A stretch of DNA of 12,393 bases from Comamonas sp. (GTDB lineage Bacteria; Pseudomonadota; Gammaproteobacteria; Burkholderiales; Burkholderiaceae_C): positions 1 through 12,393 of the forward strand of contig JAFAIY010000541.1 of NCBI GenBank assembly GCA_019236485.1. Direction: 5' to 3'. Positions 1 to 6,953 of the stretch are shown in pieces. Under the pieces are notes generated by a model, which worked only from the letters and a program-made list of their open reading frames with translations, ran no database searches and had not been told where the DNA came from. Every line of letters starts with the position of its first letter. Within the stretch, counting starts at the first letter, position 1. The position numbers were made by a program, and so were the translations under genes.

Positions 1-127
1 CGGCGAGTTCTCTGAACATATCGGTCATGGTACCAGTGAATAAACGACCCAAAGCTACAAAGGATTTGTCATCCAAATGCAGGTTTACAAGGCGCAGCAA
101 GCTATGGTTTCAGTAGCGTCGAGGCAC

Positions 128-161
128 ATCCCTTCAAGCCGGCATGCTTCGTCGAAGGGAT
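128..161. repeat. 8-bp inverted repeat with nested hairpin
   Basis: Arms ATCCCTTC (128-135) and GAAGGGAT (154-161) are perfectly complementary. Directly inside, AAGC (136-139) pairs with GCTT (146-149) around a six-base loop, leaving only a 4-nt bulge (CGTC) on one side. It lies downstream of the last minus-strand gene and directly beyond repeat copy B. There is no T-tract on either side, so a Rho-independent terminator is not supported. It could be a transcript 3'-end stabiliser or a DNA-level repeat. Confidence 0.5.
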
Positions 162-162
162 T

Positions 163-237
163 CCGAGCAAGGGCCGCCTCGCTGCGATGGAATCGCCCCT
201 CTCTTCGGGAGGGAAGCCGCGTAGCGCCTCGGGGCAG
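163..237 (-). repeat. Structured intergenic repeat, copy B
   Basis: Read on the minus strand, this segment aligns by eye with the plus-strand segment at 9157-9230. Both have a C-rich start, a GGCGC-type hairpin, a C-rich/G-rich hairpin, and a conserved end that contains the identical 12-mer GCCCTTGCTCGG (163-174 here, 9217-9228 there). Hairpin 2 here is CCCTC/GAGGG around a seven-base loop. The copy follows the stop codon of the phosphatase-family gene at once. The style resembles the GC-rich extragenic repeats common in Comamonadaceae, but family membership is inferred from memory. Confidence 0.55.
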
Positions 238-1017
238 CTACAACCTGAACTCCGCAATCAGCGGCAAATGGTCGGACATGCGCCACCAGATGCGTCCCTT
301 GGGCACTTGCAGGCCCAGCGGCGTGAGGCCGCGCACATAGATATGGTCTAGCTGCGCAATCGGCAGGCGCGAGGGGTAGGTCGAGATGCCCTGGGTTTCC
401 TCAAACTCGAACAGGCCGAAGCCGGCCAGCATGCGCTTGATCTGGTTGCCCCAGTCGTTGAAGTCGCCGGCCACCACCAGCGGGGCGTTGGGCGGCACCT
501 CGCGCTCTATGAAGCGCTGCAGCTGGGCGATCTGGCGGATGCGGCTGCCGTGGATTAGGCCCAGGTGCACGACGATGGAATGCACGCGCTTGCCCTGTAT
601 GTCCAGCTCCACATGCAGCAGGCCGCGCTGCTCGAAGCGGTGGTCGGAGATGTCCTCGCGCTGGTAGCCGATCACGGGCCAGCGGCTCAGCAAGGCATTG
701 CCGTGCTCGCCGTCCTTGGTATAGGCATTGGTCAGATACACGGACTCGTAGCCCTCGGGCGCCAGATACTCGGCCTGCGGCACATTGGGCCAGCGGTCGA
801 AGTACGCTTCTTCCTTGCGGTTCATCTTGCGCACTTCCTGCAGGCAGACGATGTCGGCATCGAGCTGCTCCACGGCCAGGCCCAGATTGTGGATTTCCAG
901 GCGCCGGGCCGGGCCCAGGCCCTGGACTCCCTTGTGAATGTTGTAGGTGGCCACGCGCAGTATCTGCGGCTCGGAGGCGGGAAACAGGATTTCAGACATA
1001 GATTCCGACTTGTTCAT
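238..1017 (-). CDS. Endonuclease/exonuclease/phosphatase family protein
   Basis: The 259-residue protein carries the full EEP (DNase I-like) metal-dependent phosphohydrolase signature. It has TYNIHKG with Asn26, LQEV with metal-ligand Glu61, HGNALLSR with His105, VVHLGL with His151, GDFND with Asp185 and Asn187, LDHIYV with Asp224, and the terminal SDH with Asp249 and His250. The fold is therefore probably catalytically intact. The substrate cannot be read from sequence: the family includes nucleases, inositol phosphatases and lipid phosphodiesterases. No signal peptide is seen, so it is probably cytosolic. The start at 1017 is preceded by AGGCGG overlapping the nudB stop region. Met7 is an alternative start but has no good ribosome site. 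It begins 9 nt after nudB and is almost certainly co-transcribed with it. In related genomes I recall a cardiolipin synthase gene following this one; none is visible here. Confidence 0.88.
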   Translation of the reverse strand: MNKSESMSEILFPASEPQILRVATYNIHKGVQGLGPARRLEIHNLGLAVEQLDADIVCLQEVRKMNRKEEAYFDRWPNVPQAEYLAPEGYESVYLTNAYTKDGEHGNALLSRWPVIGYQREDISDHRFEQRGLLHVELDIQGKRVHSIVVHLGLIHGSRIRQIAQLQRFIEREVPPNAPLVVAGDFNDWGNQIKRMLAGFGLFEFEETQGISTYPSRLPIAQLDHIYVRGLTPLGLQVPKGRIWWRMSDHLPLIAEFRL

Positions 1018-1026
1018 GGCTGCCGC

Positions 1027-1530
1027 CTAGGCGCGGGCCAGGCGGGCAAGTTCCGGATCGAAACGCGGCAGCAGCAGGATGGCCTCGGCGTTGGAAAAGG
1101 AAAAGCAACGCTGGGCGGCATCGCGCCAGTCATGCCAATCATGTGCGGTGTGCTCCCCGGGATTCAAGTGCACCTCGGTGTCGGCCGGCACACGCAGCCC
1201 GAAAACCCTCTCCCGGTTCTGCCAGACGCCGGGCGCGTAGCGGTGCTGCCACTCGGGGTAGATGGTGTAGATATTTTCCAGGTTCCAGTCGGACAGGCTG
1301 CAGCCCCGGGCCAGAGCGTCGATGCCGGTTTCCTCGCCCACCTCGCGCACGGCGGTCTCGCGCCATTCCTCGTCGAGGCTGTCCTTGCTGCCGGTCACGG
1401 ACTGCCAGAACGCCCCGCCTTCCGGGGCCGGCGCCGCGCGGCGCAGCAGCAGAACCTTGCCGTCCCCGCGATAGATCACCACGAGCACGGACTCGGGGAT
1501 CTTGACTGGCGGCGGCTGCACTTGGCTCAT
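1027..1530 (-). CDS. nudB: Dihydroneopterin triphosphate diphosphatase (NudB-type Nudix hydrolase)
   Basis: This 167-residue Nudix protein is predicted to remove pyrophosphate from 7,8-dihydroneopterin triphosphate in folate synthesis. The Nudix box spans about residues 47-70: Gly47, Glu54, Arg62-Glu63 and the metal-binding Glu66-Glu67, ending TGI. The stretch FWQSVTGS just before it is typical of NudB. The spacing Gly47 to Glu54 is one residue longer than the canonical box; I recall the same in betaproteobacterial homologues. Enterobacteria keep nudB next to aspS, and here it lies one gene away, which supports the assignment. Other Nudix specificities cannot be excluded. The ATG at 1530 lacks a clear Shine-Dalgarno sequence. 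A nearby ATG at 1538 is out of frame and stops after three codons. The gap to the upstream lipoprotein gene is 70 GC-rich nt without an obvious promoter. Confidence 0.85.
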   Translation of the reverse strand: MSQVQPPPVKIPESVLVVIYRGDGKVLLLRRAAPAPEGGAFWQSVTGSKDSLDEEWRETAVREVGEETGIDALARGCSLSDWNLENIYTIYPEWQHRYAPGVWQNRERVFGLRVPADTEVHLNPGEHTAHDWHDWRDAAQRCFSFSNAEAILLLPRFDPELARLARA

Positions 1531-1600
1531 CGGTTCATGGTAGCGCGTAGACCGCGGGCCCGGGCGTAGCCTTGTCGGGCACAGGGTCTAGCGCCGCCAA

Positions 1601-2443
1601 CTAGCGTCGCGAACTCCCGGCCTTGGTGGCGACCTCGGGGGGCAGGCTCTTGGCCTGCAGCGCGCGCAGCTGGTGCACCAGCTGGTTGTGGGAGTCGAGA
1701 AAAGCCGCGGCGATGACCTTGCCCTCGTTGGTATTGCTCCAGCCGGCGCCGCCCGCACCGCCCAGCCGGCCTATGACCAGGCCTCCCACGCCCAGATCGG
1801 TGGCGCGGGCCGCACCGGTGGCCGCGGCCACCTGCTCGGTGGTTTCGGTATCGGTCAGGAACAGCGCGGTCTGCGCCTCCTTGAACCTGACCTTCTCGGC
1901 CATGCCCGCCAGACCGGCCAGATCGCGCAGCACGGGAATCATGGCGATGAGGCCCGACAGGCCACCGCCCGCGTTCTGCTCGCTGAAGGTCAGGCTGGGC
2001 ACCAGTTGGTACTGCGCCTCGTAGCCCCGGCCTTTCTGCACCGTGCCGTCCTTGCGCAGCACGCCCGCATCGCGCAGCTCGCCCTCGCGCAGCGTGCCCT
2101 GCAGGCCCACATTGCGGTCCACCACGCGGAAACAGCCGCTTTGCTGGGCCAGCAGCTTGATCAGCGGCACGGGCGTGGCCGGCAGCTGGCCGTTGCCATA
2201 GGGCATGACATAGCCGCCGGGATTTTCCACCAGCGCCACGGTGGCGATGGGAGAATCGCAGGTCTCCAGGGACATGGCCGCATTGCGCGTGCCCTGGGGC
2301 CCCGCCGAGCCCGAGATCTCGGAGCCGCCCGCGCCCAGCTCGGTGCCTTTTTCGCTGCAGCCGCCCAGCATCGCCGCGGCCCAGACGGCCAGCATGCAGC
2401 CGCCTACTCTCCACATCAAAACCATAGCAGCCTGCGCCTTCAT
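1601..2443 (-). CDS. CsgG/HfaB-like lipoprotein
   Basis: The 280-residue protein has a lipoprotein signal: hydrophobic segment about residues 13-27, lipobox LGGC, with Cys29 as predicted lipidation site. The mature part looks like the CsgG/HfaB family, which in curli and holdfast systems forms an outer-membrane secretion pore. Seen here are CDSPIATVALVEN (62-74), a LLAQQSGCFRVVDR segment (97-110), QLVPSLTFSEQ (146-156), a Gly-rich hydrophobic stretch (159-180), and the C-terminal EGKVIAAAFLDSHNQLV (240-256). Cys62 and Cys104 could form a disulfide. No curli or adhesin subunit gene lies nearby, so the exported substrate, if any, is unknown. Start: ATG at 2443 has AAGG only two bases away. Met7 or Met10 are possible alternatives and would still leave the lipobox intact. 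The gene sits between the aspS terminator and nudB. Confidence 0.75.
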   Translation of the reverse strand: MKAQAAMVLMWRVGGCMLAVWAAAMLGGCSEKGTELGAGGSEISGSAGPQGTRNAAMSLETCDSPIATVALVENPGGYVMPYGNGQLPATPVPLIKLLAQQSGCFRVVDRNVGLQGTLREGELRDAGVLRKDGTVQKGRGYEAQYQLVPSLTFSEQNAGGGLSGLIAMIPVLRDLAGLAGMAEKVRFKEAQTALFLTDTETTEQVAAATGAARATDLGVGGLVIGRLGGAGGAGWSNTNEGKVIAAAFLDSHNQLVHQLRALQAKSLPPEVATKAGSSRR

Positions 2444-2464
2444 ATCCTTGAACCTGAAGTGACG

Positions 2465-2502
2465 GAGCTTGCAAAGCGCTGGATGGTGCGCGCCGCAAGC
2501 TC
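2465..2502. repeat. 8-bp inverted repeat upstream of the CsgG-like gene
   Basis: GAGCTTGC (2465-2472) and GCAAGCTC (2495-2502) are perfectly complementary around a 22-nt spacer that holds an inner GCGC/GCGC pairing. It begins directly after the T-tract of the aspS terminator and ends 21 nt before the lipoprotein start. It could be a second hairpin in a read-through transcript, a leader structure, or a dyad operator for the lipoprotein promoter. No convincing -35/-10 pair was found around it. Confidence 0.45.
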
Positions 2503-2542
2503 ACAAATAAAAACGCCACCCAGCTGTTCGCTGAATGGCGTT
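2503..2542 (-). terminator. Rho-independent terminator of the fmdB-DUF502-aspS operon
   Basis: On the minus strand a stem AACGCCA/TGGCGTT (2536-2542 with 2512-2518) has a nested CAGC/GCTG stem (2530-2533 with 2521-2524). It is followed by the T-rich run TTTTTATTTG (about 2513-2504). It lies 73 nt beyond the aspS stop codon. The U-tract is on the minus side only, so the terminator acts in the direction of aspS transcription. Confidence 0.85.
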
Positions 2543-2615
2543 CGCACTATCCCACAGGCTTGCCCGCGGGCCAAGATTTATTCGAGCCGCGACACCTGGG
2601 TGCCACAGCCCGGCC

Positions 2616-4421
2616 TCAGGCCTCGGTGGTCACCACCGCGGGGTTGCGCAGCTTGATGTGCAGCTCGCGCAGCTGCTTCTCGTCCACGGGCGAGGGGGCC
2701 TGGGTCAGCAGGTCCTGGGCGCGCTGGGTCTTGGGGAAGGCGATCACGTCGCGGATGGACTCGGAGCCCGTCATCAGCGTGATCAGACGGTCCAGGCCGA
2801 AGGCCAGGCCGCCATGCGGGGGTGCGCCATACTGCAGCGCGTCCAGCAGATAGCCGAACTTCGCGCGCTGGTCTTCGGGCGAGATGTTCAGAGCAGCAAA
2901 CACCTTGGCCTGCACGTCAGCGCGGTGGATACGCACCGAGCCGCCGCCCAGCTCCCAGCCGTTGAGCACCATGTCGTAGGCCTTGGCGATGCACTTGCCG
3001 GGATCGGTGACCATGAGTTCCTCGTGGCCGTCCTTGGGCGAGGTGAACGGGTGGTGCACGGCCACCCAGCGGTCGGCTTCCTCGTCATGCTCGAACATGG
3101 GGAAGTCCACCACCCACAGCGGTGCCCACTTGTCTTCGAACAGGCCGCTCTTCTTGGCGAATTCGCTGTGGCCGACCTTCAGGCGCAGCGCGCCGATGGA
3201 GTCGTTGACGATTTTTTCCTTGTCGGCGCCGAAGAACAGCAGGTCGCCGTCCTGAGCGCCGGTGCGCTTGAGGATCTCGGCGATCGCGGCATCGTGCAGG
3301 TTCTTGACGATGGGCGACTGCAGACCGTCACGGCCCTTGGCCACTTCGTTGACCTTGATCCAGGCCAGGCCCTTGGCGCCGTAGATCTTGACGAACTCGG
3401 TGTAGCTGTCGATCTCGCCGCGCGAGATGGCAGCGCCGCCGGGCACGCGCAGGGCCACGACACGGCCGCCCTTGGTGGTGGCGGGGGTGGAGAAGACCTT
3501 GAAGTCCACGTCGACCATGACTTCGGTCAGCTCGGTGAACTCGAGCTTGACGCGCAGGTCGGGCTTGTCCGAACCGAAGCGGAAGGCCGCGTCCTGGTAG
3601 GTCATGATGGGGAACTCGCCCAGATCCACGCCCAGCTGGGTCTGGAACACTTCCTTGATCATGCGCTGGAAGATGGCGCGGATCTCTTCCTCGTTCAGGA
3701 ACGAGGTTTCGCAGTCGATCTGCGTGAACTCGGGCTGGCGGTCGGCGCGCAGGTCCTCGTCGCGGAAGCACTTGGTGATCTGGTAGTAACGGTCGAAGCC
3801 CGAAACCATCAGCATCTGCTTGTACAGCTGGGGCGACTGGGGCAGAGCGAAGAACTCGCCGTCATGCACGCGCGAGGGCACGAGGTAGTCGCGCGCGCCT
3901 TCGGGCGTGGACTTGCCCAGCATGGGGGTCTCGATGTCGATGAAGCCTTCCTTGTCCAGGAAGTTGCGCACCTGGATGGCGGTCTTGTAGCGCAGCATCA
4001 TATTGCGCTGCATCACGGGACGGCGCAGGTCCAGCACGCGGTTGGTGAGGCGCACGGTTTCCGACAGGTTTTCCTCGTCCAGCTGGAACGGAGGCGTGAC
4101 GGAGGCGTTGAGCACATTGAGCTCGTGGCACAGCACTTCGATCTGGCCGCTCTTGAGCTTGTCGTTGGTCGTGCCTTCGGGACGCGCACGCACCACGCCC
4201 TTGACCTGCACGCAGAACTCGTTGCGGATGCCTTCGGCGGTCTTGAACATCTCGGCGCGGTCGGGGTCGCAGACCACCTGCACATAGCCTTCACGGTCGC
4301 GCAGGTCGATGAAGATCACACCACCGTGGTCGCGGCGGCGGTTCACCCAGCCGCACAGCGTCACGGTTTCGCCCATCAGGGCTTCGGTCACCAGACCGCA
4401 GTAATGAGAACGCATTGCCAT
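2616..4421 (-). CDS. aspS: Aspartate--tRNA ligase, predicted non-discriminating (Asp/Asn)
   Basis: The 601-residue class II synthetase charges tRNA-Asp with aspartate. It has the N-terminal OB-fold anticodon domain (about 1-110) with [12 protein letters not shown], motif 1 near 159-168, the flipping loop SPQLYKQ (196-202), motif 2 [16 protein letters not shown] (219-234), the bacterial insertion domain in the middle, and motif 3 GLAFGLDRL (538-546). Length matches bacterial AspRS (about 590). His32 and Gly83 align with the His and Gly that mark the non-discriminating Pseudomonas enzyme, where E. coli has Leu and Lys. The enzyme may therefore also make Asp-tRNA-Asn for repair by GatCAB. The start at 4421 has GGAAG seven bases upstream; an in-frame ATG at 4415 is less well placed. 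It follows DUF502 by 18 nt and is the last gene before a strong terminator. Confidence 0.97.
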   Translation of the reverse strand: MAMRSHYCGLVTEALMGETVTLCGWVNRRRDHGGVIFIDLRDREGYVQVVCDPDRAEMFKTAEGIRNEFCVQVKGVVRARPEGTTNDKLKSGQIEVLCHELNVLNASVTPPFQLDEENLSETVRLTNRVLDLRRPVMQRNMMLRYKTAIQVRNFLDKEGFIDIETPMLGKSTPEGARDYLVPSRVHDGEFFALPQSPQLYKQMLMVSGFDRYYQITKCFRDEDLRADRQPEFTQIDCETSFLNEEEIRAIFQRMIKEVFQTQLGVDLGEFPIMTYQDAAFRFGSDKPDLRVKLEFTELTEVMVDVDFKVFSTPATTKGGRVVALRVPGGAAISRGEIDSYTEFVKIYGAKGLAWIKVNEVAKGRDGLQSPIVKNLHDAAIAEILKRTGAQDGDLLFFGADKEKIVNDSIGALRLKVGHSEFAKKSGLFEDKWAPLWVVDFPMFEHDEEADRWVAVHHPFTSPKDGHEELMVTDPGKCIAKAYDMVLNGWELGGGSVRIHRADVQAKVFAALNISPEDQRAKFGYLLDALQYGAPPHGGLAFGLDRLITLMTGSESIRDVIAFPKTQRAQDLLTQAPSPVDEKQLRELHIKLRNPAVVTTEA

Positions 4422-4439
4422 GAAAATTCTTCCTGCACC

Positions 4440-5084
4440 TTAGGGGTGCGACAAGGTTGTTTGTTTGGATTCTTCGATGGCCGTGAGGTCCGGCGGAGCC
4501 ACCACACCCATCGAAACAATGTATTTGAGCGCGGCATCCACGCTCATTTCCAGCTCTATGCACTCGCTCTTGCGCACCAGCACAAAGTAGCCGCCCGTGG
4601 GGTTGGGCGTGGTGGGCACGAACACGCTCAGGTATTCGTCGCGCAGCAGGGCTGCGACCTCGCCACCCGGATGGCCGGTGACAAAGGCCACGGTCCAGAC
4701 CCCTTCGCGCGGCCACTGCACCAGCACGGCGGTGCGGAAGGCATTGCCGCTATCGGAGAACACCGTGTCCGAGACCTGCTTGACGCTCGAATAGATGGAG
4801 CGCACCACGGGAATGCGGCGCACCAGGGCGTCGCCCCAGTCCACGAGCTTGCGCCCGATGAAATTGCTGGCCACGCCGCCCACGAGCAGCAGAATCAGCA
4901 AGGTCAGAATGACGCCAAAGCCCGGGATATGCATGCCCAGCAATCTGTCGGGCTGCCAGGCCTCGGGCAGTATGGCCAGAGTCTGATCCAGCGTGCCTAT
5001 GATCCAGTTGAGCACGCCCAGCGTGATCACCAGCGGGACGATGACCAGAAGACCTGCAATCAACCACTTGCGCAATGCAGACAT
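4440..5084 (-). CDS. DUF502 family membrane protein
   Basis: The 214-residue protein has two strong transmembrane helices, about residues 7-29 and 56-77, then a soluble domain. Family marks are IPVVRSIYSSVKQV (91-104) and PTTPNPTGG (157-165), both typical of DUF502. The molecular function of the family is not established to my knowledge; inner-membrane location is the safe statement. It stands 14 nt behind fmdB and 18 nt before aspS, an arrangement I know from other betaproteobacteria. A common transcript is therefore likely, without implying a shared pathway. The start at 5084 has only a distant GAGG (overlapping the fmdB stop codon), so translation may be coupled to fmdB. Length is usual for the family. 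Confidence 0.9.
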   Translation of the reverse strand: MSALRKWLIAGLLVIVPLVITLGVLNWIIGTLDQTLAILPEAWQPDRLLGMHIPGFGVILTLLILLLVGGVASNFIGRKLVDWGDALVRRIPVVRSIYSSVKQVSDTVFSDSGNAFRTAVLVQWPREGVWTVAFVTGHPGGEVAALLRDEYLSVFVPTTPNPTGGYFVLVRKSECIELEMSVDAALKYIVSMGVVAPPDLTAIEESKQTTLSHP

Positions 5085-5098
5085 AGTGAAAGTGTGCC

Positions 5099-5371
5099 TC
5101 AGGAATTGGCGGTGGCAGGGGCGGCAGCGGCTGCAGGTGCAGCGGCGCTGTCACTGGACGAGGAGGTGCTTGCAGCCGGCTTGCTGCCGCCGTTCTTGAA
5201 GTCCGTGGCATACCAGCCAGAACCCTTGAGCTGGAAGCCCGGAGCGGTGAGCTGCTTGGAAAAGGCCTCGGCCCCGCAAGCTGGGCACACGGTCAGCGGC
5301 GCGTCCGAGATTTTCTGCAGCACATCCTTGGTGTGACCGCAGGAGTCACACTTGTATGCATAGATAGGCAT
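5099..5371 (-). CDS. FmdB family zinc ribbon protein
   Basis: This small protein of 90 residues begins MPIYAYKC and has two CxxC knuckles, Cys8/Cys11 and Cys29/Cys32, which together would bind one zinc ion. This is the FmdB-type regulatory zinc ribbon, whose role in most bacteria is unknown; the name comes from a formamidase operon. Residues 41-60 (APGFQLKGSGWYATDF region) match the usual family continuation. The tail from about residue 65 is low-complexity Ser/Ala/Pro and probably disordered. It is the first gene of the fmdB-DUF502-aspS block and has a perfect TATAAT about 35 nt upstream. No clear Shine-Dalgarno sequence precedes the ATG. Confidence 0.9.
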   Translation of the reverse strand: MPIYAYKCDSCGHTKDVLQKISDAPLTVCPACGAEAFSKQLTAPGFQLKGSGWYATDFKNGGSKPAASTSSSSDSAAAPAAAAAPATANS

Positions 5372-5377
5372 AGCGCT

Positions 5378-5404
5378 AAAAACGAGGGAAGTGCAAAAAC
5401 CCTC
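5378..5404 (-). terminator. Terminator-like hairpin in front of fmdB
   Basis: On the minus strand GAGGG (5404-5400) can pair with CCCTC (5388-5384) across an 11-nt loop. One base later follows TTTTT (5382-5378). The stem has only five pairs, so it is a weak terminator at best. It could stop transcripts reading through from the symporter gene. A transcript starting from the TATAAT at 5406-5411 would begin near 5399 and would lack the first arm. Confidence 0.4.
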
Positions 5405-5405
5405 A

Positions 5406-5411
5406 ATTATA
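5406..5411 (-). promoter_or_regulatory. Candidate -10 element of the fmdB-aspS operon
   Basis: A perfect TATAAT on the minus strand sits in an otherwise GC-rich gap, placing a transcription start near 5399 and a leader of roughly 28 nt before the fmdB ATG. No good -35 hexamer is found at 16-18 bp spacing (GCAGCA at 17 bp). The promoter is therefore either activator-dependent or a chance match. Confidence 0.45.
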
Positions 5412-5438
5412 GGCGCCGCCCCTTGTTTTGCTGCGCTG

Positions 5439-5462
5439 GCCGGCGAGCAGCTCCTCGCCGGC
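5439..5462 (-). terminator. Strong GC hairpin after the symporter gene
   Basis: GCCGGCGAG (5439-5447) and CTCGCCGGC (5454-5462) form a perfect 9-bp stem with a 6-nt loop, starting 8 nt beyond the symporter stop codon. No T-tract follows on the minus strand. It is more likely a 3'-end stabiliser or a Rho-assisted stop than a classic intrinsic terminator. Confidence 0.5.
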
Positions 5463-5470
5463 TTCCGCTC

Positions 5471-6922
5471 TCAGGCCTCGAGCTGGGCGTAGAACTCGAT
5501 TTCGCGGTGATGGTTGCTGACCCACTGGGGCAGCAGCGAGCCCGAAAGCATGCCGCAGACCGCGGCCAAAAGACCAGCCAGCTGCTGGGGGAAAGCCTGA
5601 TTCAGCGCCGGGGTGATCATGAACACCAGCCACACGCCTATGCCCAGCACCACGGCGGCGATCGCCCCCTGGGTGGTGGCGCGCTTCCAGTACAGGCCGA
5701 AGACCAGGGGCACAAAAGCCCCCACCAGCGGCACCTGATAGGCGCTGGCCACCAGCTCGTAGATGGGCGTGCCCTGCATCACGATGGAATAGCTCAGCAC
5801 GCAGGCCGCAAACACCAGCACGCTGAGGCGCATGGTCCTGAGGTTGTCCCTGTCGTCGGTATAGGGCCTGAACTGGCGCCAGATGTTCTCGGTAAAGGTC
5901 ACGCTGGGAGCCAGCAAGGTGGCAGAGGCGCAGGACTTGATGGCCGACAGCAGCGCGCCGAAGAACAGCACCTGCATGGCAAACGGCATCTTGTCCATCA
6001 CCAGCGTGGGCAGCACCTTCTGCGGATCGTCGGCCAGCAGGGCCGTGGCCTCGGTCGGCATGATGATGAGAGCGCTGGCCACAAGGAACATGGGCACGAA
6101 GGCGAAGATCACATAGCAGGCGCCGCCGATCACGGTGCCGCGCACGGCCGACTTCTCGGTGTCGGCCGACATCACGCGCTGGAAGATGTCCTGCTGGGGG
6201 ATGGAGCCCAGCATCATGGTCACGGCCGCTCCTATGAAGAACACGATCTCGTGCCAGCTGGGCTCGGGCAGGAACCTGAACAGATCGCGGCTGGTGGCCA
6301 GATCCACCACCTTGCCGGCGCCGCCGGCCATGTCGCCCGCGAAGAAGGCCAGCACCAGCAGACCGACTACCAGAATGATCATCTGCACGAAGTCCGTCAC
6401 GGCCACCGACCACATGCCACCAAACAGCGTGTAGACCAGCACCGAGAGCACGCCGATCGTCATGCCCAGGGGAATGCTGACCGCACCGCCCGAGAGCAGA
6501 TTGAACACCAGGCCCAGGGCCGTGACCTGAGCCGAGACCCAGCCCAGGTAGCTGATCATGATGATCAGCGAGCAGATGATCTCTATCGTGCGGCCGTAGC
6601 GCGCGCGGTAGTAGTCGCTGATGGTCAGCAGATTCATGCGGTAGAGCTTGGCCGCAAAGAACACGCCGACCAGGATCAGGCACATGCCCGCGCCGAACGG
6701 GTCTTCCACCAGCGCATGCAGACCGCCTTCGAGGAACTTGGCGGGCACACCCAGCACCAGCTCCGACCCAAACCAGGTCGCGAAGGTGGTGGTGATGATC
6801 ATGTACAGGGGCAGGTGGCGCCCGGCAATGGCAAAGTCGGCCGTGTTCTTCACCCGTTTGGCCGCCCACAGGCCTATGCCTATGGTCACGAGCAGGTAGG
6901 CAATCACCATCGAGAGCAGCAC
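5471..6922 (-). CDS. Sodium:solute symporter family protein
   Basis: The 483-residue inner-membrane protein has about 13 hydrophobic helices. They start with residues 1-20 and 38-60 and end with a helix pair around 425-470, matching the topology of the SSS (PutP/SGLT) family. Family-like stretches are GRHLPLYMIITTTFATWFG near helix 2 and GSIPQQDIFQRVMSA after helix 7, which resembles the PutP region before helix 8. It should couple substrate uptake to a sodium gradient. The substrate (amino acid, organic acid or other) cannot be read from the sequence. Start: GTG at 6922 has GAGGAG seven bases upstream, while the ATG at 6910 would be 19 bases away, so GTG is preferred. It begins 31 nt after ubiB and may be read from the same transcript. 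A functional link to ubiquinone is not evident. Confidence 0.88.
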   Translation of the reverse strand: MLLSMVIAYLLVTIGIGLWAAKRVKNTADFAIAGRHLPLYMIITTTFATWFGSELVLGVPAKFLEGGLHALVEDPFGAGMCLILVGVFFAAKLYRMNLLTISDYYRARYGRTIEIICSLIIMISYLGWVSAQVTALGLVFNLLSGGAVSIPLGMTIGVLSVLVYTLFGGMWSVAVTDFVQMIILVVGLLVLAFFAGDMAGGAGKVVDLATSRDLFRFLPEPSWHEIVFFIGAAVTMMLGSIPQQDIFQRVMSADTEKSAVRGTVIGGACYVIFAFVPMFLVASALIIMPTEATALLADDPQKVLPTLVMDKMPFAMQVLFFGALLSAIKSCASATLLAPSVTFTENIWRQFRPYTDDRDNLRTMRLSVLVFAACVLSYSIVMQGTPIYELVASAYQVPLVGAFVPLVFGLYWKRATTQGAIAAVVLGIGVWLVFMITPALNQAFPQQLAGLLAAVCGMLSGSLLPQWVSNHHREIEFYAQLEA

Positions 6923-6953
6923 GCTGGCACTCCTCAGACAAATATGTGGATGT

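Noticed and set aside
1..43. Possible gene ends at the left edge: a minus-strand start at 28 (MTDMFRELA) or a plus-strand frame ending at 43 (GEFSEHIGHGTSE)
   Set aside because: Both are too short to judge, the minus start lacks a Shine-Dalgarno, and neither peptide is recognised. More sequence to the left would decide.
77..340. 87-codon plus-strand frame starting in the left intergenic region
   Set aside because: It runs through the hairpin and repeat copy B into the 3' end of the phosphatase-family gene. The composition is Arg/Ser-rich and no motif is seen.
1527..2519. 330-codon minus-strand frame overlapping the CsgG-like gene
   Set aside because: Arg/Gly/Ala-rich out-of-frame translation of the lipoprotein gene. 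The other frame has a lipobox and family motifs.
2624..2638. CGGTGGT/ACCACCG palindrome at the 3' end of aspS
   Set aside because: It lies in the codons for the Val-Val-Thr-Thr end of the protein and is readily explained by repeated Val and Thr codons.
2535..5336. 933-codon open frame on the plus strand across aspS, DUF502 and fmdB
   Set aside because: It is exactly antisense to three well-recognised genes, is rich in His/Gln/Val/Gly/Leu as expected from reverse-complemented high-GC codons, and shows no domain. It is a composition effect.
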